A program made the translations under genes and the position numbers. From NCBI GenBank assembly GCA_028293805.1, contig JAQGOC010000023.1, positions 1 through 39,539 on the forward strand: DNA of 39,539 nucleotides. Direction: 5' to 3'. The notes beneath the pieces were generated by a model. That model saw nothing but the letters and a program-made list of their open reading frames with translations. It was not told the origin of the DNA and did no database searches. Shown here in pieces: positions 6,834 through 15,555 of the stretch (position 1 is its first letter; the number at the start of each line of letters is the position of its first letter). This stretch comes from Gammaproteobacteria bacterium (GTDB lineage Bacteria; Pseudomonadota; Gammaproteobacteria; Steroidobacterales; Steroidobacteraceae).

Positions 6834-9668
6834 ATGGGAGACATCAGCCGCGTCGCGCTGTTCGGCAAGCTCAACAGCCTGGCGTACCGGGCCATCGAGA
6901 GCGCCACCGTCTTTTGCAAGCTGCGCGGCAACCCGTATGTCGAGCTCGTTCACTGGATTCATCAGATCCTGCAGCAGCAGAGCTCCGACCTGCACCTGAT
7001 CGTGCGGGCTTTCGAAATCGATGCGGGCCGGCTGGCCGGCGATCTCACGGCTGCGCTGGACCGGCTGCCGCGGGGCGCGAGCTCCATTTCGGATCTTTCC
7101 GCGCATATCGAGGATGTGACCGAGCGCGCCTGGGTGTGGGCGACGCTCAAATTCGGCGCCGCGCAGATTCGCACGGGTCATGTGCTCGTCGCGATGTTGA
7201 AGACGCCCGGACTGAGAAATGCGCTGCTCGCGATGTCACGCGAGTTCGACAAGATCAAGGCCGAGCAGCTCACCGAGGATTTCGAGAAGATCGTGGGAGG
7301 CTCGCCGGAGGGAGCACTGACGGCCAACGACGGCACGCAGCTGGCGCAGCAGGGAACACCAGGCGAATTCAGCGGAAGCATGCCCCCCGCGCAGCTGGGT
7401 AAGCAAGAAGCCTTGAAGCGCTTTACCGTGGATCTGACGGAACAGGCGCGGCTCGGCAAGATCGACCCGGTGGTCGGGCGCGATGAGGAAATCCGGCAGA
7501 TCGTGGACATCCTCATGCGGCGGCGGCAGAACAATCCCATCCTGACAGGAGAGGCCGGAGTCGGTAAAACCGCGGTGGTCGAGGGATTTGCCCGTCGGAT
7601 CGCATCCGGCGATGTACCGCCGGCGCTCAAGGACGTCGCGCTGCGCACTCTCGATGTGGGTCTTCTGCAGGCCGGCGCCAGTATGAAGGGGGAGTTCGAG
7701 CAGCGGCTGCGGCAGGTGATCGACGAAGTGCAGGCGTCACCGAAGCCGATCGTTCTGTTCATCGACGAGGTGCACACGCTGGTCGGTGCGGGCGGAGCGG
7801 CTGGTACCGGTGATGCTGCCAACCTGCTGAAACCGGCACTGGCCCGCGGCACTCTGCGCACCATCGGCGCGACGACGTGGGCGGAATACAAGAAGTACAT
7901 CGAGAAGGACCCGGCGCTCACGCGCCGCTTCCAGACCGTCAAGATCGCTGAGCCCAGCGAGGCCAAGGCGCTGTTGATGATGCGCGGCATCGTGTCGGCG
8001 ATGGAAAAGCACCATCGGGTGCAGGTGCTCGACGCCGCACTCGAGGCGGCCGTGAAGCTTGCCCATCGCTATATTCCGGACCGGCAGCTGCCCGACAAGT
8101 CCGTGAGCCTGCTCGATACGTCGTGCGCTCGTGTGGCCGTCAGCCATCACGCAACACCGGCGGAGGTGGAGGATTGTCAGCGTCGCATCGAAGCGTTGCA
8201 GACGGAGCTGCAGATCATCGGGCGCGAGGCGGCGATCGGCATCGACGTCTCGGATCGGGAGAGGAAGGTCAACGAAGCCTTGCGCTCCGAAGGGCAACGT
8301 CTGATCACACTGCAGGGTGCTTGGGCGCGTGAGAAAACCCTGGTGGATGAGATTCTTGCGATACGCGCGCGCTTGCGTGAGGCGACGGGTAAGGCGGATG
8401 TCCTGGACGAGCCGGCCAACACGGCGGCCCCGAAGGCCAACCCCGGGACGGCCATTAACGGGACCCCCGGGTCGGCCAACGTCAAGCTGGGTGGCGTGGA
8501 AGCGCCTCGTCTCGCGATGGCCAACTCTGCGACTGGCAGCGCTGAGAAGGCGGCCGCGGCTCCAATGACGGAGCCTGAGAGGCTGGCTGCCGTCGAGCGC
8601 CTGCGGCAGCTACAACAGGAGCTTGCCACTGCGCAGGGCGAGAGTCCGCTCGTGCTGCCGAGTGTGGACGAGCAGGCTGTCGCGTCCGTGGTTGCGGACT
8701 GGACCGGGATTCCCGTTGGGCGCATGGTGAAGGACGAAGTCACGACTGTATTGACGCTTGCGACGACGCTCGGGTTACGCGTAATCGGGCAGGACCATGC
8801 CCTGGAGATGATCGCAAAGCGCGTCCAGACTGCGCGTGCGAGCCTCGAGAATCCCAACAAGCCCATCGGCGTGTTCATGCTCGCCGGCCCGTCCGGTGTC
8901 GGCAAGACCGAGACGGCCCTCACGCTCGCCGAGACTCTCTACGGCGGCGAGCAGAACCTCATTACGATCAACATGAGCGAATTCCAGGAGGCGCACACGG
9001 TCTCGACGCTGAAAGGCGCGCCACCCGGCTATGTGGGCTACGGCGAAGGCGGCGTGCTTACCGAAGCCGTGCGTCGCAAGCCTTACAGTGTCGTGTTGCT
9101 CGATGAGGTGGAGAAAGCGCACCCCGATGTGCACGAGATCTTCTTCCAGGTCTTCGACAAGGGAGTGATGGAGGATGGGGAAGGGCGCCTGATCGATTTC
9201 CGCAATACGCTGATCATTCTGACTTCCAACGTGGGCACGGACCTGATCATGGGCATGTGCAAGGATCCGGAGCTGCTGCCCGATCCGCAAGGCGTGGCGA
9301 AGGCGCTGCGCGCCCCGCTTCTGAAGGTTTTCCCGGCCGCGCTGCTCGGGCGCATCGTGGTGATTCCGTATTACCCGCTCGCGGACACGGTGCTGGGCCA
9401 GATCATTCGCCTGCAGCTCGGGCGCATCGTCGCGCGCATCCGGCAGAATCACGCCGTCGAGCTGAGCTACAGCGAGGAGGTCGTGAAGCTGATCGCCTCG
9501 CGCTGTACCGAGCCCGAGAGCGGCGGCCGGATGATCGATGCCATCCTGACCAACACCGTGCTGCCGCAGATCAGCCACGAGTTCCTCACCCGCATGTCCA
9601 CCGGTACGGCGACGGGCGCGGTGGCGATTTCAGTCCGGGACGGAGAGTTCGGCTACCATTTCCAGTAA
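6834..9668 (+). CDS. clpV: ClpV (TssH) AAA+ unfoldase for sheath recycling
   Basis: A 944-residue ClpB-like double AAA+ ATPase that disassembles the contracted TssBC sheath. The start at 6834 is chosen because the Clp-N domain follows at once (GKLNSLAYRAIESATVFCKL); the frame stays open to 6723, but that upstream part lies in tssG. D1 has Walker A GEAGVGKT at residues 239-246 and Walker B LFIDEVHTL near 308; D2 has Walker A GPSGVGKT at 685-692 and a VLLDEVEKAH Walker B. The region between the coiled coil and D2 (about residues 522-580) is an Ala/Pro/Gly/Asn-rich linker not usual in ClpV, which explains the extra length over the common ~870-900. The DTSCARVAVS segment is ClpV-like rather than ClpB-like. 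Confidence 0.96.
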   Translation: MGDISRVALFGKLNSLAYRAIESATVFCKLRGNPYVELVHWIHQILQQQSSDLHLIVRAFEIDAGRLAGDLTAALDRLPRGASSISDLSAHIEDVTERAWVWATLKFGAAQIRTGHVLVAMLKTPGLRNALLAMSREFDKIKAEQLTEDFEKIVGGSPEGALTANDGTQLAQQGTPGEFSGSMPPAQLGKQEALKRFTVDLTEQARLGKIDPVVGRDEEIRQIVDILMRRRQNNPILTGEAGVGKTAVVEGFARRIASGDVPPALKDVALRTLDVGLLQAGASMKGEFEQRLRQVIDEVQASPKPIVLFIDEVHTLVGAGGAAGTGDAANLLKPALARGTLRTIGATTWAEYKKYIEKDPALTRRFQTVKIAEPSEAKALLMMRGIVSAMEKHHRVQVLDAALEAAVKLAHRYIPDRQLPDKSVSLLDTSCARVAVSHHATPAEVEDCQRRIEALQTELQIIGREAAIGIDVSDRERKVNEALRSEGQRLITLQGAWAREKTLVDEILAIRARLREATGKADVLDEPANTAAPKANPGTAINGTPGSANVKLGGVEAPRLAMANSATGSAEKAAAAPMTEPERLAAVERLRQLQQELATAQGESPLVLPSVDEQAVASVVADWTGIPVGRMVKDEVTTVLTLATTLGLRVIGQDHALEMIAKRVQTARASLENPNKPIGVFMLAGPSGVGKTETALTLAETLYGGEQNLITINMSEFQEAHTVSTLKGAPPGYVGYGEGGVLTEAVRRKPYSVVLLDEVEKAHPDVHEIFFQVFDKGVMEDGEGRLIDFRNTLIILTSNVGTDLIMGMCKDPELLPDPQGVAKALRAPLLKVFPAALLGRIVVIPYYPLADTVLGQIIRLQLGRIVARIRQNHAVELSYSEEVVKLIASRCTEPESGGRMIDAILTNTVLPQISHEFLTRMSTGTATGAVAISVRDGEFGYHFQ

Positions 9669-9722
9669 AGCCACTGCAACGCAGCGGCAAGGGCGTCGGC
9701 ACAGGATGGAGTTGCTTGGCAC

Positions 9723-10946
9723 GTGAGCGTTGAGGATCGGCTGCTGCGGCACGCAATTGAAGCCCACAAGGCAGGCCGCCTCATCGAAGCGGAAGCCGCG
9801 TATCGCCGCATCCTTCGCAAGCGACCGGCCGACGCCGACGCGCTCAACTTTCTGGGCATGCTGACGTGTCAAACAGGAAGTGCGGCCGCCGCGGCCGGAC
9901 TGTTGCGCAAGTCGGTTGACGCGGACCCGACCAATGCCCACGCCTGGCTCAATCTAGGCAACGTGCTGGTGGCGACGGGTGACGCGCACGAGGCGCGGGC
10001 GGCATTCGTCAAGGCGACCGAGCTGGCGCCGCAGTTGCCGATGGCGTGGTTCAATCTCGGAGTTTGCCTCGGCCGATGCAGTTTGCCCCGGGAGGCGGCT
10101 GCGGCGTTGCATCGGGCACTGAAGCTCGAGCCCGGTTATATCCCGGCCTACGAGTCCCTTGCCCTGCTGCTGAATCGGCTGGGTAGCCACGCGGAAGCGG
10201 CCGAAGTGTATCGAGACTGGCTGGCGCAGGAGCCGCACAATCCGATCGCGAAGCACATGTTGGCCGCGACGGCAGGACAGGGGGCGCCCGTGCGAGCCGA
10301 CGACGGATTCGTCAGGCAAACGTTCGACAATTTCGCCAGCAGCTTCGACGAGAATCTCAAGGCGCTGGACTATCGCGCGCCGCAGTGGGTTGCCGAGCGT
10401 CTCGCCAGGGAAGTCGCGTCGCATGCCAGCATGGAAGTTCTCGATGCCGGCTGCGGTACGGGCCTGTGCGGCGTCCTGCTAAAACCTCTGGCACGTCGAC
10501 TTGTCGGGGTGGATCTCTCGTCGGGTATGGTCGATAAGGCGCGCGCCCGCGAACTCTACGATGAGCTCGCCGTGCAGGAATTGTGCGAATTCATGCGTTC
10601 TCGGCCGGGGACATTCGACGTTGTCGTGTCCGCCGATACGCTGTGCTATTTCGGTGCCCTCGAGGAACCGCTTGCGGCCGCTCGGGGATGTTTGCGCAAG
10701 GGCGGAATTTTGACAGTGACCCTGGAGCGGTTGGACCCCGGCGCATCCGGCGATCCCTATCGTCTCGAGACTCACGGGCGTTACAGTCACGCCGAGGCCT
10801 ATGTGCGCAGCGCCGTGGCCCAGGCGGGGTTCGGCGAGATTCAGCTCGAGGAGCGCGTATTGCGGTCGGAGCGGGGGCAGAACGTCCTGGGCCACCTCGT
10901 TCTCGCGCGAGTCAGTCAGCTCCCCGGGGGCAGCGGACAAGCCTGA
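9723..10946 (+). CDS. TPR-repeat class I SAM-dependent methyltransferase fusion
   Basis: A 407-residue protein with a GTG start; GGATGGAG (9704-9711) is the probable ribosome binding site, and no in-frame ATG lies nearby. Residues 1-190 contain about five TPR units (for example IEAEAAYRRILRKRPADADALNFLG, then NAHAWLNLGNVLVATGDAHEA). Residues 200-400 form a Methyltransf_11-like domain with the SAM-binding glycine motif DAGCGTG at 241-247, the acidic motif LVGVDLSSGMVDKA, and FDVVVSADTLCYFG. The catalytic core looks intact. The substrate is unknown. It lies 54 bp after clpV in the same direction, so it may act on a T6SS component or be a passenger; I do not recognise it as a standard T6SS gene. 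Confidence 0.8.
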   Translation: MSVEDRLLRHAIEAHKAGRLIEAEAAYRRILRKRPADADALNFLGMLTCQTGSAAAAAGLLRKSVDADPTNAHAWLNLGNVLVATGDAHEARAAFVKATELAPQLPMAWFNLGVCLGRCSLPREAAAALHRALKLEPGYIPAYESLALLLNRLGSHAEAAEVYRDWLAQEPHNPIAKHMLAATAGQGAPVRADDGFVRQTFDNFASSFDENLKALDYRAPQWVAERLAREVASHASMEVLDAGCGTGLCGVLLKPLARRLVGVDLSSGMVDKARARELYDELAVQELCEFMRSRPGTFDVVVSADTLCYFGALEEPLAAARGCLRKGGILTVTLERLDPGASGDPYRLETHGRYSHAEAYVRSAVAQAGFGEIQLEERVLRSERGQNVLGHLVLARVSQLPGGSGQA

Positions 10947-10961
10947 CCCGCTTGCCGGGTC
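10945..10961 (+). terminator. Short hairpin overlapping the methyltransferase stop
   Basis: GACCCG / CGGGTC form a 6-bp stem with a CTTGC loop starting within the TGA stop (10944-10946). No T-tract follows, so termination is doubtful. It is noted because the next gene has a candidate promoter and this 147-bp gap is the longest gene-free stretch in the window. Confidence 0.2.
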
Positions 10962-11033
10962 GGCCGGGTGGGCGGTCCGGGCAGTCGGTCGCATGCAAGC
11001 TGCAGCACAGTGCTCAACCTGATACAGTGGTTC

Positions 11034-11063
11034 TTGAAAAGTCTAGCCTTTTCCTGCTATTAG
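11034..11063 (+). promoter_or_regulatory. Candidate sigma70 promoter ahead of the small ORF and vgrG
   Basis: TTGAAA (11034-11039) and TATTAG (11058-11063) are separated by 18 bp, with TG at the extended -10 position (11055-11056). The stretch from about 11020 to 11080 is clearly richer in A/T than the rest of the locus, which makes the match more believable in this GC-rich context. It would drive the 92-residue protein and possibly vgrG and the cargo cassette independently of the structural genes. There is no experimental support. Confidence 0.4.
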
Positions 11064-11093
11064 TACCCAAAGTTTAGGCGAGGTTTGAAGACT

Positions 11094-11372
11094 ATGGCCC
11101 GCGCCAAGGTAGTCGAGTTCGACTACTACCAATTCATCAGCCTCATGCGCCGCGCCACGGATGCCGGGACGCGCATCGACAAATCCGACAGCGCGCGCTG
11201 GGCCGATTACGTCAAGACCAACGGGATCAACGAGGTGGCCGCCACCGCCATCGCCCGCCAGAAGTTCGAAAGCGCCGTGCCCGTGATAATCGCGGAGGGG
11301 CTGGATACGGACGGCCTATACTTCTACTCGAAGAACGACGAGGGCTGCCTGAGACTGCAAGCCATCGAGTAA
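11094..11372 (+). CDS. Small conserved-looking protein of unknown function
   Basis: A 92-residue protein starting at ATG 11094 with a GAGG site about 10 bases upstream; an in-frame TTG at 11085 is less likely. I do not recognise the family. It has no signal peptide, membrane segment or cysteine-rich motif apart from one Cys near the end. It appears soluble and mostly helical at the N-terminus (FDYYQFISLMRRATDAG), with a short aromatic beta-like segment (GLYFYSKNDEGCLRLQ) at the C-terminus. It lies between a candidate promoter and vgrG, 86 bp before the vgrG start, so a role in spike assembly or control is possible but unproven. Confidence 0.7.
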   Translation: MARAKVVEFDYYQFISLMRRATDAGTRIDKSDSARWADYVKTNGINEVAATAIARQKFESAVPVIIAEGLDTDGLYFYSKNDEGCLRLQAIE

Positions 11373-11458
11373 GCCGGGGAACCGGTCCTGAATAAGCACC
11401 GGCGAGGGCACCCGCGCGGTCGGCCCGGGCCGTGAGGGAGCGAAAACAAGAAGGGCAT

Positions 11459-13573
11459 ATGGTCGCGAAATACCAGGACAACCGCTCGGTCAAGATCACG
11501 AGCCCGTTCGGTCCGAACGCCTTGCTGTTCGCCCGGATGTCGAGCCTCGAGCAGCTGAGCCAGCCTTTTCACTGCGAGCTCGCGCTCCTCAGCGAGGATG
11601 AGTACCTCGATGCGGACAAGATCCTCGGCAAGCCTCTCAGTATCGCCCTCACGACCACTCCGAACCGGACACCGCGCCATTTCCACGGGTTCGTCACAGA
11701 GTTCGCGCAGACGGGACTGAACGGGAAGTTTTACGAGTACCGGGCCGTCATCCGGCCGTGGTCTTGGTTTCTGACGCGCAAGGCGGACTGCCGGATCTTC
11801 CAGGGCAAGACCGTGCCGGAGATTTTCGAGGAGGTCTGCCACAAAGCGGGCTTCAAGGATCTGGAGAAGCGCCTCGGCAGCTACGAACGGCGGGAGTACT
11901 GCGTCCAGTATCGCGAGACGGATTTCAACTTTCTGAGCCGCCTGCTGGAACAGGAGGGCATCTTTTATTTCTTCGAACACTCGCAGAACAAGCACGTCCT
12001 CGTTCTGGCGGACGACGTGCGCGGCTGCAAGACCGCGCCGGGCTACGACTCCGTGCCGCTCTATCCGGCGACCGAGTCGGAAACGCTTCGGGAGCGTGAT
12101 CATCTGCACTCCTGGTCGCTGCAGAAATCGTTCCAAGCCGGCTCGTTCGCCACGCGCGACTACAGTTTCCACGCGCCTACGCCCGTTCCCGCCGGCACCG
12201 CAACGATTTCCCGCAAGCACGACGCGGCGCGGTTCGAGATTTTCGACTATCCGGCTGACGTGACCAAGATCAAGGCGACGGACGGGGAGCGCGGCGGGAA
12301 GCTGCACACGGGGATCGAGCGAGTCGCGAAAATGCGCGTGCAGGAGATGCAAGTCTCCCAGATGGTGGCGCGCGGCAGCGGCGATGCTGCGGGGCTCGCG
12401 GCGGGCTGGCTTTTCACGCTCACCCGCCCTCCCAGCCGCGTTCCACACCCCGCCGCGGACATCCAGTATCTGATCACCTCGACTTCCATCGACCTGAGCT
12501 CGAATGATTACCATTCGGGCGGCAGTTCGGCGGGAACCCAGTTCAACATCTCGGTGGAGGCGGTCGATGCACGCGAGCCTTACAGGCCCGCGCGAACCAC
12601 GCCGAAGCCGGTGGTGCAAGGCACTCAGACAGCGGTTGTGGTCGGCCCGAAGGGCGAAGAGATCTACACCGATGAATTCGGACGCATCAAGGTCCAGTTC
12701 CACTGGGATCGCTACGGCAAGCTCGATGAGAACAGCTCCTGCTTCGTGCGCGTCGGCCAGGTGTGGGCCGGCAAGAACTGGGGGGCGCTGCACATTCCGC
12801 GCATCGGACAGGAAGTGATCGTTTCGTTCCTCGAGGGTGATCCGGATCATCCGCTCGTGATCGGCAGCGTCTACAACGGCTCGCAGAAACCTCCTTACGA
12901 CCTGCCTGACAATATGACCCAGAGCGGCATCAAGTCGCGCAGCTCCAAGGGCGGCACTCGCGAGAACTACAGCGAGCTGCGCTTCGAGGATAAGAAGGGC
13001 TCGGAACTGGTCTATCTGCACGCCGAGAAGGACCAGACCATCGAGGTGGAGAATGACGAGTCCCACTCGGTCGGCCACGATCGCAAAAAAGATGTGAAGA
13101 ACGACGAGACCACCTCGATCGGCAAGAACCGCAAGGAGTCGGTGGGCGAGAGTGAATCGATCACGATCGCCAAGAACCGCACCGAGAGCGTTGGCGGCAA
13201 CGAAAACATCGACATCAGCAAGGACTACACCCAGAGCATCGGCGGCACGCGTTCGCTGAGTGTCGCCAAGGACGAGTCGGTGTCGATCGGCGGCGGCCGT
13301 TCCGAGCAGGTCACCAAGGACGAGGAAGTCAGCATCGGCAAGAACCGCACGCACGACATTGCCGAAAAAGACTCACTGTCCGTCGGCAAGCAGCTCCTGA
13401 TCGATGTAGGGGATCAGATCACGATCCAGACCGGCGAGGCGAGCATCACGATGAAGAAGGATGGCACGATCACCATCAGGGGCAAGGACATCACCCTCGA
13501 GGGCAGCGGCAAGATCAACGTCAAGGCCTCCGGCGACGTGATTCTCAAGGGCAGCAAGGTCACGCAGAATTAA
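11459..13573 (+). CDS. vgrG: VgrG (TssI) spike trimer protein
   Basis: The start at 11459 is preferred over an upstream in-frame GTG (11432) because AAGAAGG sits directly in front of it; this gives 704 residues. The gp27-like part runs to about residue 380 (PRHFHGFVTEFAQTG; YCVQYRETDFNFLSRLLEQEG). The gp5 OB-fold follows (YTDEFGRIKVQFHWDR, ALHIPRIGQEVIVSFLEGDPDHP). From about residue 520 the chain is a run of 8-residue beta-helix repeats with Ser-hydrophobic-Gly spacing (TSIGKNRKESVG, ESVGGNENIDIS), closing with ASITMKKDGTITIRG. No enzymatic extension is fused, so it is a structural spike that must carry cargo through partners, consistent with the adaptor genes that follow. Confidence 0.96.
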   Translation: MVAKYQDNRSVKITSPFGPNALLFARMSSLEQLSQPFHCELALLSEDEYLDADKILGKPLSIALTTTPNRTPRHFHGFVTEFAQTGLNGKFYEYRAVIRPWSWFLTRKADCRIFQGKTVPEIFEEVCHKAGFKDLEKRLGSYERREYCVQYRETDFNFLSRLLEQEGIFYFFEHSQNKHVLVLADDVRGCKTAPGYDSVPLYPATESETLRERDHLHSWSLQKSFQAGSFATRDYSFHAPTPVPAGTATISRKHDAARFEIFDYPADVTKIKATDGERGGKLHTGIERVAKMRVQEMQVSQMVARGSGDAAGLAAGWLFTLTRPPSRVPHPAADIQYLITSTSIDLSSNDYHSGGSSAGTQFNISVEAVDAREPYRPARTTPKPVVQGTQTAVVVGPKGEEIYTDEFGRIKVQFHWDRYGKLDENSSCFVRVGQVWAGKNWGALHIPRIGQEVIVSFLEGDPDHPLVIGSVYNGSQKPPYDLPDNMTQSGIKSRSSKGGTRENYSELRFEDKKGSELVYLHAEKDQTIEVENDESHSVGHDRKKDVKNDETTSIGKNRKESVGESESITIAKNRTESVGGNENIDISKDYTQSIGGTRSLSVAKDESVSIGGGRSEQVTKDEEVSIGKNRTHDIAEKDSLSVGKQLLIDVGDQITIQTGEASITMKKDGTITIRGKDITLEGSGKINVKASGDVILKGSKVTQN

Positions 13574-13629
13574 TCGCCGAGCCAGGCTCTGCGCAGGCCG
13601 GCGGCTCCAGAGGAGTGCAGCGAAACATC

Positions 13630-14235
13630 ATGAACGCGACAGTGTTGGATCAGATTGCGGCCGCGACCGTCACCGCCGAGACCGGCGAGCTCGACTGTCT
13701 GCTACGGGCACCGTCCTCGCGCAAGCCGCCTCAGCCGGCGGCAGCGTGCCTGGGTCGGGTCGTGTCGCTGGGGACGGGAGGGGTGGTGAATGTGGAATTT
13801 CCGGGCTCGGGAGGCACGGTCGCCGCGCGCATGGCCCTCCCGGCAGAGGCCAGCCAGCTGCTGGCTGCGGTGAAATCCAACCAGCCGGCCGTCCTCGTAT
13901 TCGAGAACGGCGATCCCGCACTGCCGATCATCACCGGCTTCATACAGCCGCCGCCGACCGCGGACCCGGCAGCGTCCGGGTCCCGGCCCGAGGTGCGGGA
14001 CGCCGCCATTGAACCAGCGGCGCTCGCGGCCGAGTTGAATGCACCTCAGGTGATCGAAGCCGACGTGGACGGCAAGCGTATCAGGATCGTCGCGCAGGAC
14101 GAAATCGTGTTGGAGTGCGGAAACGCGTCCATTACTTTACGCCGCAACGGCCGTGTGGTTATTCGCGGCACTTATGTCGAGACTTATTCGGAGGGTACGA
14201 ACCGCATCAAGGGGGGCCAGGTTCGTATCAACTGA
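13630..14235 (+). CDS. DUF6484-type T6SS protein, VgrG-like mini-spike
   Basis: A 201-residue protein starting at ATG 13630; a GTG at 13615 falls inside the AGGAG site and is unlikely to be the start. The middle (residues about 40-105) resembles an OB-fold: GRVVSLGTGGVVNVEFPGSG, then NGDPALPIITGFIQ, comparable to GDPDHPLVIGSVYN in the upstream VgrG. The C-terminus has GNASITLRRNGRVVIRG, comparable to GEASITMKKDGTITIRG near the VgrG end. I recognise it as the DUF6484 family found beside DUF2169 and DUF4150 genes in T6SS loci. The function is not established; structural involvement in the spike is my inference. It follows vgrG by 56 bp. Confidence 0.8.
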   Translation: MNATVLDQIAAATVTAETGELDCLLRAPSSRKPPQPAAACLGRVVSLGTGGVVNVEFPGSGGTVAARMALPAEASQLLAAVKSNQPAVLVFENGDPALPIITGFIQPPPTADPAASGSRPEVRDAAIEPAALAAELNAPQVIEADVDGKRIRIVAQDEIVLECGNASITLRRNGRVVIRGTYVETYSEGTNRIKGGQVRIN

Positions 14236-14247
14236 AGCGCACGCTTC

Positions 14248-15552
14248 ATGACCGCCTCACCCATGACCCCGGAGCCGCTTTGGGACCTCGTCGAGGAAAG
14301 TCTCGATGAAGCGACGTTTCTTTGGAAACGTTGGGAAGCCGAGCTGTCCAGCCTCCGACGCAACTTACAAGAGGTTGGATCGTGGACGGAAGACCGGCTG
14401 CACGGCGCGCTCGACGGCGTGCGGGTGGCGGGCGAGGGCATGGTGCGCCTCGTCGAACCTTTGCTCGCCAGTGACGATCCCGCGATGCTAACCGTATGCG
14501 CGCACGTGTTGGCAGCCGGCTCTCCGAGCAATGCGCGTGCGCTGCTGGCCACCGCCATCGGCGCAGCGACCGGGCCGCGGTTGTGGTCGATGATTCGCGG
14601 TATCGAGGTCGCGGATCTGGATGGCACTTTTGCGCCGGTCACCACTGTTCTGGCGACAAAGGGTCCGGAGCATAGCGCCGCGCTGTGCCGGCTCAGGGCA
14701 TTTCGTCGTTCCACACCGGCACGCGAACTGGCGGACGCGTTTGCATCCAATATACCGGCGCTGCAGGTGGAGGCGCTGCGCGCGTCAGGTTATGTCGCGG
14801 ACGATTCCTTCGGCAGGTATATCGCCGCCGCATTGAAGAGCGATGATTCCGCTGTGCGGGGTGCGGCCATCGCGTGCGGGGTGCGTCGCCGTCTGCCGAA
14901 CGCTTGGGCAGAGGCGGTTAGGCTTGCGCACGAACGGCGTCCCGAAGCGGGGCCATTACTTGCCGTGGTGGCGATCCTTGGCGAGGCAGATGAGCATCGG
15001 GCAATCATAGCCGCCCTTCGAGAGCCGGCATTGCAGCGCGAGGCGTTGTTTGCCCTGGGTTACATCGGGACGCCGGAGGCTGTAGAGATTTGCCTGGCGG
15101 GGATGCGGGATGCGAAATTCGCACGCTCCGCGGCAGAGACGTACTGCGCGATCACGGGCGCCGATCTGCAGCGGGATCATCTCGCCGCTTCCGATCCGCC
15201 CGATGCCGCCGCTGCGCCTGCAACGCACACTGATGACCTCGATGCCGATCTGGTTCCTGCCGCTCACGATCTGTGGCCGTTGCCTGACGTCGAGGCGGTT
15301 CGCCGGCACTGGACGAGCCGGAGTGCGAGTTATTCGGCTGGCGTACGCTACTTTGGCGGCCGGCCGGTCGACCTGTCCGTGCTGGTCGCCGCGATCGAGA
15401 CCGGTCCGATGCTGCGCCGGCCGAATCTGATTCTGGAGGCCACGGTGAGAACCGCGGGCCAATATGACGTAGAGCCGCGTGCTTTCGCTCATATACAGCA
15501 CCGCATGATGGTTGCCGGACGCGCTGCGCTCGCAGGCCGCGCCTCCCGCTGA
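14248..15552 (+). CDS. TIGR02270-family T6SS-associated protein (HEAT-like)
   Basis: A 434-residue protein whose middle section (about residues 60-300) is a chain of short Ala/Leu-rich helical pairs of HEAT type (for example EALRASGYVADDSFGRYIAAAL, then REALFALGYIGTPEAVEICL). This repeat architecture and its place between DUF6484 and DUF2169 match the TIGR02270 family. The C-terminal part (from about residue 335) contains DVEAVRRHWTSRSASYSAGVRYFGG. No catalytic motif or signal peptide was seen. A scaffold or loading role for the spike-borne effector is plausible from context only. It starts 12 bp after the preceding stop; an alternative ATG lies at 14263. Confidence 0.75.
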   Translation: MTASPMTPEPLWDLVEESLDEATFLWKRWEAELSSLRRNLQEVGSWTEDRLHGALDGVRVAGEGMVRLVEPLLASDDPAMLTVCAHVLAAGSPSNARALLATAIGAATGPRLWSMIRGIEVADLDGTFAPVTTVLATKGPEHSAALCRLRAFRRSTPARELADAFASNIPALQVEALRASGYVADDSFGRYIAAALKSDDSAVRGAAIACGVRRRLPNAWAEAVRLAHERRPEAGPLLAVVAILGEADEHRAIIAALREPALQREALFALGYIGTPEAVEICLAGMRDAKFARSAAETYCAITGADLQRDHLAASDPPDAAAAPATHTDDLDADLVPAAHDLWPLPDVEAVRRHWTSRSASYSAGVRYFGGRPVDLSVLVAAIETGPMLRRPNLILEATVRTAGQYDVEPRAFAHIQHRMMVAGRAALAGRASR

Positions 15553-15555
15553 CAC

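Noticed and set aside
11324-13354. A 676-codon open frame on the minus strand opposite vgrG
   Set aside because: It mirrors the GC-rich codon pattern of vgrG, gives a low-information protein rich in Ala, Leu, Arg and Val with no recognisable domain, and overlaps a certain gene completely.
13036-13390. Short repeats in the vgrG 3' part considered as a DNA repeat or CRISPR-like array
   Set aside because: The periodicity is in the protein (8-residue beta-helix units) with varied codons; there are no constant repeats with unique spacers.
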